A DNA stretch of 7,037 nucleotides from CAZVLE01 sp964627855 (GCA_964627855.1 CAZVLE010000082.1:1-7037); one strand, 5' to 3'; counted from the first letter of the stretch, positions 1-6,268 are shown. A program made the numbers and translations. The notes: generated from the sequence alone by a model not told the origin.

Positions 1-55
1 TCCGTAATATCTATTCCAATAGGATAATACCAAAACAAACCCCTTTAACGGGATA

Positions 56-83
56 ACTTGAGCGCAATCTTTTAAACTCAAGT
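56..83. repeat. 7-bp perfect inverted repeat beyond the liv terminator
   Basis: ACTTGAG at 56-62 is matched by CTCAAGT at 77-83, with a 14-nt AT-rich gap. It lies just beyond the liv operon terminator. With so short a stem and so long a loop, it could be a dyad operator for a gene to the left of the window or chance. I see no coding sequence in bases 1-152. Confidence 0.3.
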
Positions 84-88
84 CTAGC

Positions 89-122
89 AAAAAAGTAGAA
101 CCCATAGGGGCCCTACTTTTTT
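89..122 (-). terminator. Intrinsic terminator of the liv operon
   Basis: In the minus-strand transcript the arm GTAGGGCCC pairs with GGGTTCTAC around the loop CTAT, giving 9 bp of which two are G-U wobbles. The stem is flanked by six A on the 5' side and six T on the 3' side, which extends it to 15 bp and supplies the U-tract. On the plus strand the two wobbles become A/C mismatches, so the structure is optimised for minus-strand transcription. It lies 30 nt past the livM stop codon, as expected for the operon end. Confidence 0.9.
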
Positions 123-152
123 AGCTGCTATTAATATAATTCAAAAAAGCTA

Positions 153-1382
153 TCAGGAAGCCTGTTCCTTTTGATCTCTACTGGCAATAACGCTTCTCAC
201 TCTTCTCGTCGGAAGCATCGGTTCAATTCGTTCCGGAACGAGACCGTGAGGCATAAAGAGGATAACAACAATAATCACGGCGCCAAGGAGTGTGAATTCC
301 AACCACAGTGGGTCAATCCCCACAGCAAGAAGAAATCCGAACCACTGTGAGCGGAAAATAACAATCATAGTCCTCAGAATTGAGAGCAGTAAAACCCCTA
401 AAAGCACCCCGATGTTACTACCGATACCGCCAAGCATCATGAAAGCCCAGGGCCAGAAGGTCCAGGTTAGTTTCTGGAAACCAAAGGCGGCAACTGTACC
501 GGTGTAAATAACGTAAATACCACCTGCGATTGCAGCCAGGGCAGAACCGATCACCAGACTCTGGGTTCTGACCTTGACAACATCGATTCCGGCAGCAGAA
601 GCCGAAACATCATTATCCCTGACCATTCTCAAATTACGGCCGAAGGGCGAATGAGCCAGCCTGTGCAAGTAAAGATAGACCAGCGCGGTGCCAATTAAGG
701 CAAAAACAACGACCACAAAGAAACGAAGACTGATCTCCCCAAAGATACGATAATCGCCGAAGATTCGAAAGGGATCAGGGACAAATACTGGTACACTGCC
801 GCCAACCATACCTGTCCAGTTGTGGCCAACCCACATGAAGAAGTCACCGAAGGCAAGCAGTGATATACCCAGGTAGGCTTCCTTGAGCCTGATAGCCGGG
901 CGCGAAATGAGCCAACCTACAGCTGCCCCGAATACTGCCGCTATTATTATGCACATGAGCAGGAAACCAAACGATAAAAGCCAGCTGCTGACCAGAAGAT
1001 CATTGATCTGTGGAACAACCTGGAAATTGACTGTATCAGAGGCATAATCCAAACCGGAGGGTAGGCCCATAAACCTGGCCATGATCCGACCGGGAAGGGC
1101 ACCAACAGCAAAGGCTCCGGCGATGACTGCAGCCACCCGTCCAAACTGGGGTACGCCTGTATAACCCACCTCGAGGTTCAAACTCATGGTAATGATCGCA
1201 AACACAGCAAAGTCAATAAAGATAGTCATCATCATAATGATGCCCGAAGACATTCGCCCTGTAGCTTGCACACGGTAGATAAATAAAAAAGCCAGCAGGG
1301 CAAAAATAGCAATCATTACCCATATTTCTCTTTTCGCCATGAAACCTTTCAATCCTGGACTAAAACCACTACCGTTTGTCAT
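153..1382 (-). CDS. livM: Branched-chain amino acid-type ABC transporter permease LivM
   Basis: This 409-aa inner-membrane protein is one half of the channel of a HAAT-family importer, the partner of LivH. It shows many hydrophobic helices, beginning around residues 21-37 and 48-68. The LivM-type segment LNLEVGYTG is at 69-77. The cytoplasmic coupling loop that docks on the ATPases starts with SPFGRNLR at about 245-252, includes the RDND stretch, and ends in AAGID near 267. A later LGGIGS motif is at 317-322. The C-terminal tail (391-409) is basic and hydrophilic. The ATG start overlaps the livH stop by 4 bp (ATGA) and follows AGAGGTGA with a 6-nt gap, so translational coupling is likely. An internal Met at residue 15 (MAKREIW) is a less likely alternative start because that ribosome-binding site points to Met1. 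It is longer than E. coli-type LivM core sequences mainly through a large loop at about 95-130. The transported substrate cannot be read from the permease. Confidence 0.93.
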   Translation of the reverse strand: MTNGSGFSPGLKGFMAKREIWVMIAIFALLAFLFIYRVQATGRMSSGIIMMMTIFIDFAVFAIITMSLNLEVGYTGVPQFGRVAAVIAGAFAVGALPGRIMARFMGLPSGLDYASDTVNFQVVPQINDLLVSSWLLSFGFLLMCIIIAAVFGAAVGWLISRPAIRLKEAYLGISLLAFGDFFMWVGHNWTGMVGGSVPVFVPDPFRIFGDYRIFGEISLRFFVVVVFALIGTALVYLYLHRLAHSPFGRNLRMVRDNDVSASAAGIDVVKVRTQSLVIGSALAAIAGGIYVIYTGTVAAFGFQKLTWTFWPWAFMMLGGIGSNIGVLLGVLLLSILRTMIVIFRSQWFGFLLAVGIDPLWLEFTLLGAVIIVVILFMPHGLVPERIEPMLPTRRVRSVIASRDQKEQAS

Positions 1383-2437
1383 GCACTTTCACCTCTTTTC
1401 TTCCCGGTCAGAGCTCCAAAGAGTTTGCCTAAGGGAATACCGGCCAGTCCTCTTGGGAAAATAAGCAGGGTAGCCGCCATAACCATAAGTGGTATAGCCA
1501 TCCGGTAGCCCTGAACCCAGGGACCAAGCTGCTGGGAAAGGGTAAAGACACCGGCGTATTCGATTGTGCCGATGAGAAAACCACCGATCATACCGCCATA
1601 TAAACTGCCTAGACCACCGAGAATAGCTCCGGCAAACATCAGCGGTATGGTATACATGCCCATAACCGGTGTGCCTGTCGTGGCCATGGCCATGAAAGCA
1701 CCGCCAAGCGCTGCCATACCCCCACCGATGAGCCAGGAAACAAAGTAGACCCGATCGGAATTGATGCCCGATGCACCGGCAAGAACAGGATTTTCGATAG
1801 TTGCCCGCATGGCCACACCAAACTTACTCTTTGTCAGGAAAAAGTGCAGACCAATTAAGAAAGCAATGGCAATAAGCGGCAGAATAATAGCCGCTGCCCT
1901 GATGTCTCCCCCAGTGGTTTCAATCATAAAATCATGAACATTCATGGTAACCCTGCGTGGGAAAAGTTTATATGTGTGGGTTAAGAAGTCAGCATACATC
2001 TGGATAAATGAAAGCAAAAGCAAATCATAACCCAGCGTTGACATCATCAGGGTTATTTCCGCGGCCTGTCTTTGCAACAGGTGACGGTTCAAACCATAAT
2101 AAGCAATTAGCCCCATGAAAGAGCCAAATAAAAAAACCAGGGGATAATACTGGTAAGGATATCCGCCATAGAGGGAAACACCTGTGTAGGCAATATAGAA
2201 ACCGAAGGTGGCCATGCTGGCCACTGCAAAGTTAAAAGTGCGTGTGGTTATGTATAGTATGGTAATACTGCCGCTAAGCAGTGCGAGACTGCTGGAGTAG
2301 ACTAAAAGGCTTTGCACCCAAGGCTGATGTATTTTGAGTAGTATATAGCTTACTATATAAACTGCAATGCTTCCCAACAGAATCAATAAAACTAACATCA
2401 GAGGTAAAAGGTTACCTGATTTATTTCCTGAATTCAT
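1379..2437 (-). CDS. livH: Branched-chain amino acid-type ABC transporter permease LivH
   Basis: This 352-aa integral membrane protein forms the channel with LivM. Predicted helices include about 11-34 and 43-64, followed by FNFAVASMATFGFYIAY at 68-84, which corresponds to the INFAHG...LGAY block of LivH proteins. The ATPase-coupling loop runs from TKSKFGVAMRAT (202-213) through ENPVLAGASGIN (215-226), a very close match to the family pattern. LGGLGSLYGG at 273-282 is the second conserved block. The tail from 336 is basic and cytoplasmic. It starts 6 bp after livF ends; the nearest Shine-Dalgarno (AAGGGAG, 2451-2457) is 13 nt from the ATG, a rather long spacing, so ribosomes may arrive mostly from livF. 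Its stop codon overlaps the livM start. LivH is recognised over LivM by the FNFA block and by its shorter N-terminus. Confidence 0.93.
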   Translation of the reverse strand: MNSGNKSGNLLPLMLVLLILLGSIAVYIVSYILLKIHQPWVQSLLVYSSSLALLSGSITILYITTRTFNFAVASMATFGFYIAYTGVSLYGGYPYQYYPLVFLFGSFMGLIAYYGLNRHLLQRQAAEITLMMSTLGYDLLLLSFIQMYADFLTHTYKLFPRRVTMNVHDFMIETTGGDIRAAAIILPLIAIAFLIGLHFFLTKSKFGVAMRATIENPVLAGASGINSDRVYFVSWLIGGGMAALGGAFMAMATTGTPVMGMYTIPLMFAGAILGGLGSLYGGMIGGFLIGTIEYAGVFTLSQQLGPWVQGYRMAIPLMVMAATLLIFPRGLAGIPLGKLFGALTGKKRGESA

Positions 2438-2443
2438 GGAAGC

Positions 2444-3205
2444 TTACTCACTCCCTTCCAATGACGGTTTTTCGATATCTGCTATCTGATCCGCTTCTGG
2501 TTTAATGCCCAGATACATCGAACATAGCTCCGGTTCCTGGAGCAAGTCATTAGCCTTACCTTTATATCTAACTTCACCACTCACCAGCAGGTATGCCGTG
2601 TCACCGATCTCGAGAGCACGCTTGGCCATCTGCTCAACCATCAGGATGGTGATACCTAGTTCGTCCCTCAGCCTGGCCACTTCCATCATGACCTTTTCAG
2701 CGATGATCGGGGCCAGGTCAGTACTAAGCTCATCTAAAAGCATTAACTTGGGGTTCTTCATCAATCCCATGGCTATGGCAAGCATTCTTCTTTCCCCACC
2801 GCTCAAAGTTCCTGCTTTACGCTGGATAAACTTCTTGAGGATGGGAAATATCTCGGTCATCTGTTCGGCCTTAATTTTCACTTCTTCCCTGGGCATAAGG
2901 TAACCGGCCATACTCAGGTTGTCGTATACGGATAGCTCGGCAAAAACATTACCCATCTGGGGAACATAGGAAATACCTTTTCTGGCCAAATTATGGGTTA
3001 ATTCTCCCTGGATAGGAATATCTTCGAAAAGAATGTCTCCGGAGTTAACTTTGGCAATGCCCATGATACTGCAGAGAAGGGTAGTTTTGCCGGCGCCATT
3101 TGGCCCGACCACCACTGTTATGCCCTTACCAGGGGCTTCAATGCTAAGGTCATAGAGAATCTGTAGTTTTCCATAACCGGAATTCAGGTTATTTATTCTG
3201 AGCAT
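2444..3205 (-). CDS. livF: Branched-chain amino acid-type ABC transporter ATPase LivF
   Basis: This 253-aa cytoplasmic ATPase pairs with LivG to power the importer. Walker A is GPNGAGKTT at 34-42 (Lys40), the Q-loop Gln is at 83 in YVPQMGNVF, the signature LSGGERRM is at 134-141, and Walker B ends in LLLDE with catalytic-type Glu159. VEQM at 190-193 carries Gln192 where most ABC ATPases have the switch His; Gln here is usual for LivF. Unusual is the stretch after Walker B, DELSTDLAP (158-166), where LivF proteins normally read DEPSxGLAP: Pro is replaced by Leu and Gly by Asp. The C-terminal 20 residues are acidic and probably disordered. The ATG start overlaps the end of livG by 13 bp and follows AAGGGGG with a 7-nt gap. 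LivF is distinguished from LivG by its size, the VEQ motif and the LAPII segment. Confidence 0.93.
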   Translation of the reverse strand: MLRINNLNSGYGKLQILYDLSIEAPGKGITVVVGPNGAGKTTLLCSIMGIAKVNSGDILFEDIPIQGELTHNLARKGISYVPQMGNVFAELSVYDNLSMAGYLMPREEVKIKAEQMTEIFPILKKFIQRKAGTLSGGERRMLAIAMGLMKNPKLMLLDELSTDLAPIIAEKVMMEVARLRDELGITILMVEQMAKRALEIGDTAYLLVSGEVRYKGKANDLLQEPELCSMYLGIKPEADQIADIEKPSLEGSE

Positions 3206-3966
3206 GATCCAACCCCCTTACCAAGATAAACTTCGATCACTTTTGGATCAGTTAGTACCTTATTGGGAGGTCCCTCAGAAATGATTGTCCCCAAATCCAT
3301 AGCGTAAACATAATCAGCAAATGGTGCGGCGATATCTATCCTGTGCTCTACAACAAAGAAAGTGAGGCCTTCTTTTTTCAATTCGGCAACGTGTGACAAA
3401 ATCTCGTGCGCTGAAGCTGGGTCGACCCCGCCAATCGGCTCATCGAGGGCTATCAGCTTCGCCCCGGAAGAAAGACCCTTTGCTACTTCCAGCAACTTGA
3501 GCTGAGCAGCGCCAAGTGCGCTGCTGGGCAGATTCCAGTGCTTATCCAGCCCGACTTTGGCCAGGATATCCATCGCGCGTTCCATATTCTTTTCTTCTTC
3601 ATCAACCCAGGCTTTTCTGGATGGAGCTTTAAGGGGAGATTCTCCCCAGTTTCTCATCGCCCCCAGAACATTGTCAAGGACGGTCAAACCTACAAAGGGT
3701 AGCGGTATTTGAAAGCTTCTGACAAAGCCGACCTTATAGGTTTGATGAGGTTTCCAACCGGTGATGTCAATATCATTGAATGTCACACGGCCGGATGTCG
3801 GCTTAAGAATACCGGTACAACAGTTAATTAATGTAGTCTTACCACTGCCATTGGGGCCGATAAGCATGGTGAAAGTGTTTTCTTTCACTACAATATTAGC
3901 TTTGTTAACGGCTACCAATCCTTCAAAATTTTTGGTGACGTTTTCCGCAACCAGTAAATTACTCAC
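3193..3966 (-). CDS. livG: Branched-chain amino acid-type ABC transporter ATPase LivG
   Basis: This 257-aa cytoplasmic ATPase is the second motor subunit. Walker A is GPNGSGKTT at 37-45 (Lys43), the Q-loop is FVRSFQIP at 81-88 (Gln86), Walker B plus D-loop is ALDEPIGGVDP at 173-183 (Glu176), and the switch His208 lies in VVEHRID. The insertion at about 104-128 and the C-terminal VIEVYLGKG (243-251) are LivG hallmarks. The signature motif is degenerate: where LivG usually reads LSYGQ or LAYGQ, this protein has LGAAQ at 151-155, followed by a normal LLEVAKGL. The reading frame is intact through this part, so it is not a frameshift. TTG at 3969 and GTG at 3966 are adjacent in-frame starts; the GTG is chosen because AAGGTGG then lies 7 nt upstream instead of 4. 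It lies 68 bp after livK and overlaps livF by 13 bp. Confidence 0.92.
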   Translation of the reverse strand: MSNLLVAENVTKNFEGLVAVNKANIVVKENTFTMLIGPNGSGKTTLINCCTGILKPTSGRVTFNDIDITGWKPHQTYKVGFVRSFQIPLPFVGLTVLDNVLGAMRNWGESPLKAPSRKAWVDEEEKNMERAMDILAKVGLDKHWNLPSSALGAAQLKLLEVAKGLSSGAKLIALDEPIGGVDPASAHEILSHVAELKKEGLTFFVVEHRIDIAAPFADYVYAMDLGTIISEGPPNKVLTDPKVIEVYLGKGVGSCSE

Positions 3967-3973
3967 CAACTCA

Positions 3974-3980
3974 CCACCTT
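3974..3980 (-). promoter_or_regulatory. Ribosome-binding site of livG
   Basis: AAGGTGG on the minus strand is 7 nt from the GTG start and 4 nt from an in-frame TTG one codon earlier, so it favours the GTG. It begins only 4 nt downstream of the base of the hairpin at 3985-4010. Folding could therefore affect ribosome access to livG. Confidence 0.7.
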
Positions 3981-3984
3981 AAAT

Positions 3985-4010
3985 GGGGGCCGGAGAAAAC
4001 CCCGACCCCC
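3985..4010 (-). promoter_or_regulatory. GC-rich hairpin between livK and livG
   Basis: The minus-strand transcript has GGGGGTCGGGG, loop TTTT, CTCCGGCCCCC: an 11-bp stem with two G-U wobbles. On the plus strand those two positions are A/C mismatches, so the stem is perfect only in the liv mRNA. It lies 23 nt after the livK stop and is followed by ATTTAAGG, which is not a good terminator U-tract. Such hairpins after binding-protein genes commonly protect the upstream mRNA from 3' exonucleases or cause partial termination, so that the binding protein is made in excess over the membrane complex. That role is inferred from position. Confidence 0.75.
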
Positions 4011-4033
4011 GTTTTCAGATACTATTAACTATC

Positions 4034-5296
4034 CTAGTAAAGCTCCCGTTCCCAGTGAATGATGCCGGTAGCACCTTCATAGTAACCGGGGGATTCCCAT
4101 TCAACATCTTCATTGAGAACCCAATAATCGTAATCAGCAAAAGCACGGTCACCAAAATCATTAAGTACAATTTGACCACTTGCACCGTATACGCTGGACC
4201 ACTCTTCGACGAGGCCAGGCATAACTTCTTTCACTGCCACCGGATCATAGCCTACTTCATCAAAGGAGATGGCGAAAGCCCAGATGATGTCGTAAGTGTT
4301 GTAGGAGTAAGCATCAGTTTCGCGGTTCAGGGTTTCCTGGATATAGTCCCGGACCCTGTCAAAATTCGACTGCTCAACCAGTTCGGCCGGGCGGTTCATC
4401 GGGTTGATGAACTTGACATCAATGGCAAAGGGACCGGCAACCGAATGCTGAAGAATAGCTTCCGACAGAGCAGTACCGTCACTACCGAACCAGTTAATTT
4501 CTCTCAGCTGGGGATAGTTGGCAGCTTCCGCCATGAAAGGTGCCGCTTCTTCGAAAGCAATCAGATTGAAACCAATTTGATCAAGGGTATAACCTTCATC
4601 GAGTAGATCTGTCACATATTCATCAAGCAGAGCAACGTCAGTGGTGAAGTCTTCCTTGATGGGGTCGTAACGAAGCTCATTTTCATATATTTCAATACCC
4701 ATTTCCGCTGCTGAAGCTGCAGTAGCTCCCTGCAGGCCGTCACCCCAGGTATCACCGCGCCAGCCACAAATTAACATTTCCACGCCGGCTTCATTGGCAG
4801 CAGTAGCAATAGCCGGGCCCTGGATGCTATCGTCAGTGCAGAACCGGTAGAGCCAGTCATCGGCAATGCCTAAAGCAGGAGAAGTTGAGGACGGGGAAAT
4901 ATAAAGAATCTGGTTTGCGTTGGCGAATGATAATAATTCGCCGGCAACACCACTGGCCTGCGGGCCGGCAAAGAATTGAACGCCTTCACCATACCAGCTC
5001 TGGAACTTACGTAAACCGACAGGCCCTTCTGTCTGGGTATCGTCGATTTCCAGACGCAGGCGCCAGTCTTTGCCTTCTGCTTCCAGCCACTCGTTAACGT
5101 CTGCAGCGGCAAGCTTGGCAACTTCAGAGCTGTTTTCCCCAAAAGTACTAAGTACACCGGTTAACGGGAAAAGACCGACTACAGTATATGTTTCCACTCC
5201 GGGTGCGGCATCATCAGGTGCAGAATCTCCACAACCGGTAACCAGTGCCATAGAAAGCAGTCCAACTAGCAATAAAAGAACAATCTTACTCTTCAA
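4034..5296 (-). CDS. livK: Lipoprotein substrate-binding protein of the liv ABC importer
   Basis: This extracytoplasmic type I binding protein (Peripla_BP_6/Leu-Ile-Val-binding group) captures the ligand and delivers it to LivHM. It has 420 residues from the chosen TTG start: short basic n-region (KSK), hydrophobic core at about 6-18, and lipobox VTGC with Cys22 as the lipid-anchored first residue. Conserved blocks follow: FPLTG (43-47), the ligand-pocket segment SPSSTSP (134-140) and RGDTWGDGL (180-188). The open frame continues upstream to an ATG at 5335, but that adds 13 residues before the signal peptide and lacks a good ribosome-binding site. The TTG has AAGGGGG 8 nt upstream; an ATG in between (5301-5299) is out of frame and ends after two codons. 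The mature part is extremely acidic (71 Asp+Glu, 19 Lys+Arg by hand count). It is first in the operon and followed by a hairpin. Ligand specificity is unproven; branched-chain amino acids are the default, but related proteins bind other amino acids, amides or aromatic acids. Confidence 0.88.
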   Translation of the reverse strand: MKSKIVLLLLVGLLSMALVTGCGDSAPDDAAPGVETYTVVGLFPLTGVLSTFGENSSEVAKLAAADVNEWLEAEGKDWRLRLEIDDTQTEGPVGLRKFQSWYGEGVQFFAGPQASGVAGELLSFANANQILYISPSSTSPALGIADDWLYRFCTDDSIQGPAIATAANEAGVEMLICGWRGDTWGDGLQGATAASAAEMGIEIYENELRYDPIKEDFTTDVALLDEYVTDLLDEGYTLDQIGFNLIAFEEAAPFMAEAANYPQLREINWFGSDGTALSEAILQHSVAGPFAIDVKFINPMNRPAELVEQSNFDRVRDYIQETLNRETDAYSYNTYDIIWAFAISFDEVGYDPVAVKEVMPGLVEEWSSVYGASGQIVLNDFGDRAFADYDYWVLNEDVEWESPGYYEGATGIIHWERELY

Positions 5297-5304
5297 TTCA
5301 TAAA

Positions 5305-5311
5305 CCCCCTT
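5305..5311 (-). promoter_or_regulatory. Ribosome-binding site that sets the livK TTG start
   Basis: AAGGGGG on the minus strand sits 8 nt before the TTG at 5296-5294. It lies inside the longest reading frame that opens at 5335, which is the main reason for rejecting that upstream ATG. The same AAGGGGG also precedes livF. Confidence 0.8.
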
Positions 5312-5374
5312 AGTTTTCAGTAATAACTCAATCATCGTTCCGTTTTCGTCTTGACATACAAAAAAAGCTGAAAG

Positions 5375-5429
5375 ACGCTAAATTTTTACCTGGTTATTAT
5401 TCACCCCCTCAGGAATAAAAACTTAGCAT
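5375..5429 (-). promoter_or_regulatory. Long stem-loop in the liv leader presenting an SD-like loop
   Basis: On the minus strand ATGCTAAGTTTTTA (5429-5416) pairs with TAAAAATTTAGCGT (5388-5375): 14 bp with two G-U wobbles. After a 2-nt UU bulge the stem continues as CCTG/CAGG (5413-5410 with 5392-5389). The 17-nt loop begins AGGGGGTGA, which resembles this locus's own Shine-Dalgarno sequences but is followed by no suitable start codon. The T-run at 5366-5360 is 8 nt beyond the stem foot, too far for a standard terminator. The structure is seen in the sequence; the function is not known. Confidence 0.6.
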
Positions 5430-5499
5430 GAAACATGAATAAAGAATAGTACTGCAAAATTTATTACCGGGATATTTAAACCCAGCAAGATGATACTAA

Positions 5500-5529
5500 A
5501 TTATAATCGTAAAAGAGAACCAATGTCAA
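5500..5529 (-). promoter_or_regulatory. Sigma-A (sigma-70 type) promoter of the liv operon
   Basis: On the minus strand a consensus -35 box TTGACA (5529-5524) and a consensus -10 box TATAAT (5505-5500) are separated by 18 bp, one more than the optimum. Transcription would start near 5493. The promoter begins about 35 bp after the lysE-type stop codon. I see no clear terminator between them, so read-through from the upstream pair is possible in addition to this strong start. No CodY-like box (AATTTTCWGAAAATT) is convincing around it. Confidence 0.85.
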
Positions 5530-5563
5530 CCAATATTCTGTTTTTTTCATGAGATCCCTGCCA

Positions 5564-6220
5564 TTAGAGAATAAATAAATTGATAAGCCGATAAAACATC
5601 ACAAGTCCAAAAATAATTAGCACCAAACCGACAATAATATCAAACCCTGTTTCTATTTTTTTACTGCTTTTAAAGGGCAAGCGGGGAGCTACCATACTGA
5701 CTGTACCGAGGAATAAAAGCGTTGCCGAGACACAACCGGAAGCATAGAGAAGGGCATCTCTGAAGCTATCCAACAAACCAGCGCCAAGAAGAGCTCCAAA
5801 TGTACCCGACCAAAAAACTATGGTCAGAGGATTGACAGCAGTTATTTTAAGACCGTATAAAAAGCTTGAATCTTCAGCCCTGGCTGCATGATCATGCCTA
5901 TTGCTGATTGTGCCTTGACTTCCTTCTGTAGACTTTTTAAAACGCTGGTTGGCTTTTCGCAGATAGCGCAACCCGAAAACCATAAGCACCATTGCTCCCA
6001 ATCCTAAAACAATGCTTTGAGCAACAATAATCTGCAGTAATAAAGCGACTCCGGTAAAAGAAAGTCCGATATAGAGAGCATCAATTGCTGCAGCTCCAAA
6101 GCTCATTTTCAGGGCTTCACCACTATTCTTAGTGATGGCCTTATGGAGCACCGCAAAAAAGACAGGTCCGAGTGAAAGCTGCAGGGTCATTCCCAGTAAT
6201 AGGCCTTTGAAGTATTCCAA
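5564..6220 (-). CDS. LysE/RhtB-family transporter (probable amino acid exporter)
   Basis: This 218-aa membrane protein belongs to the LysE superfamily, whose members export amino acids such as lysine, threonine, homoserine or leucine using ion gradients. The N-terminus KGLLLGMTLQLSLGP (5-19) is the family's GxxLG...xGP motif, Asp47 in the second helix (AAIDALY) is at the usual acidic position, and the NP...FW block is at 130-137 (VNPLTIVFW). About six helices are predicted, with a hydrophilic, partly histidine-containing loop at about 88-118 and a helix ending near the C-terminus. The TTG start has tandem AAGGAG sequences (6227-6238), the nearer one 6 nt away; starting at Met11 would cut the conserved motif. 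It follows the PAQR gene by 48 bp with no terminator visible, so the two are probably cotranscribed. The substrate is unknown; the adjacent amino acid importer makes amino acid export plausible. Confidence 0.85.
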   Translation of the reverse strand: MEYFKGLLLGMTLQLSLGPVFFAVLHKAITKNSGEALKMSFGAAAIDALYIGLSFTGVALLLQIIVAQSIVLGLGAMVLMVFGLRYLRKANQRFKKSTEGSQGTISNRHDHAARAEDSSFLYGLKITAVNPLTIVFWSGTFGALLGAGLLDSFRDALLYASGCVSATLLFLGTVSMVAPRLPFKSSKKIETGFDIIVGLVLIIFGLVMFYRLINLFIL

Positions 6221-6226
6221 GCCGCA

Positions 6227-6238
6227 CTCCTTCTCCTT
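6227..6238 (-). promoter_or_regulatory. Tandem Shine-Dalgarno sequence of the lysE-type gene
   Basis: AAGGAG occurs twice in direct succession (6238-6233 and 6232-6227). The second copy is 6 nt from the TTG start, the normal distance, so it supports that unusual start codon. Confidence 0.7.
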
Positions 6239-6268
6239 ATACTCAAATTTGGTTATTCACGAAAATTT

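Larger units (their letters stand above)
5297..5493 (-). promoter_or_regulatory. Long structured 5' leader of the liv operon
   Basis: From the start point predicted by the promoter (about 5493) to the livK start the mRNA leader is about 195 nt. Besides the main stem-loop (5375-5429) it contains a small hairpin near its 5' end (CTGGG/CCCGG around TTTAAATAT). It also holds a 6-bp pair, CGTCTT (5377-5372) with AAGACG (5352-5347), which shares three bases with the foot of the main stem and so competes with it; a seven-T run lies in that second loop. I do not recognise a T-box, SAM, lysine or glycine riboswitch in it. The length and the competing pairings suggest attenuation or another cis-regulation, but this is inference. 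Confidence 0.5.

Noticed and set aside
24..32. Extended -10-like sequence TGGTATTAT on the minus strand
   Set aside because: There is no -35 box at the right distance and the downstream gene is outside the window; too weak to list as a promoter.
2505..2903. Plus-strand open frame of 132 codons antisense to livF
   Set aside because: It is fully contained opposite conserved LivF motifs, including Walker B and the signature, and its translation looks like no known protein.
3502..3516. Frameshift or sequencing error as the cause of the LGAAQ signature in LivG
   Set aside because: The frame is continuous and conserved on both sides (SSA before, LLEVAKGL after), so a frameshift would need two compensating errors within a few bases.
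3983..4606. Plus-strand open frame of 207 codons antisense to livK
   Set aside because: It lies opposite the strongly supported livK and livK-livG hairpin, has no recognisable domain and no ribosome-binding site that I can see, and its length follows from the codon pattern of the opposite strand.
5351..5356. Perfect TTGACA on the plus strand
   Set aside because: No -10 box is found at 15-19 bp downstream, and no plus-strand gene follows; it lies inside the liv leader.
5445..5475. CodY-like box near AATTTTGCAG in the liv leader
   Set aside because: Only the first six bases match AATTTTCWGAAAATT; the centre and second half do not.
5297..5493. T-box riboswitch for a branched-chain amino acid tRNA
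   Set aside because: No AGGGTGGNACCGCG-type T-box sequence and no terminator/antiterminator pair of that class is present.
6221..6268. Promoter between the PAQR and lysE-type genes (TATAAG)
   Set aside because: No acceptable -35 sequence is placed upstream, and the 48-bp gap is better explained by cotranscription.
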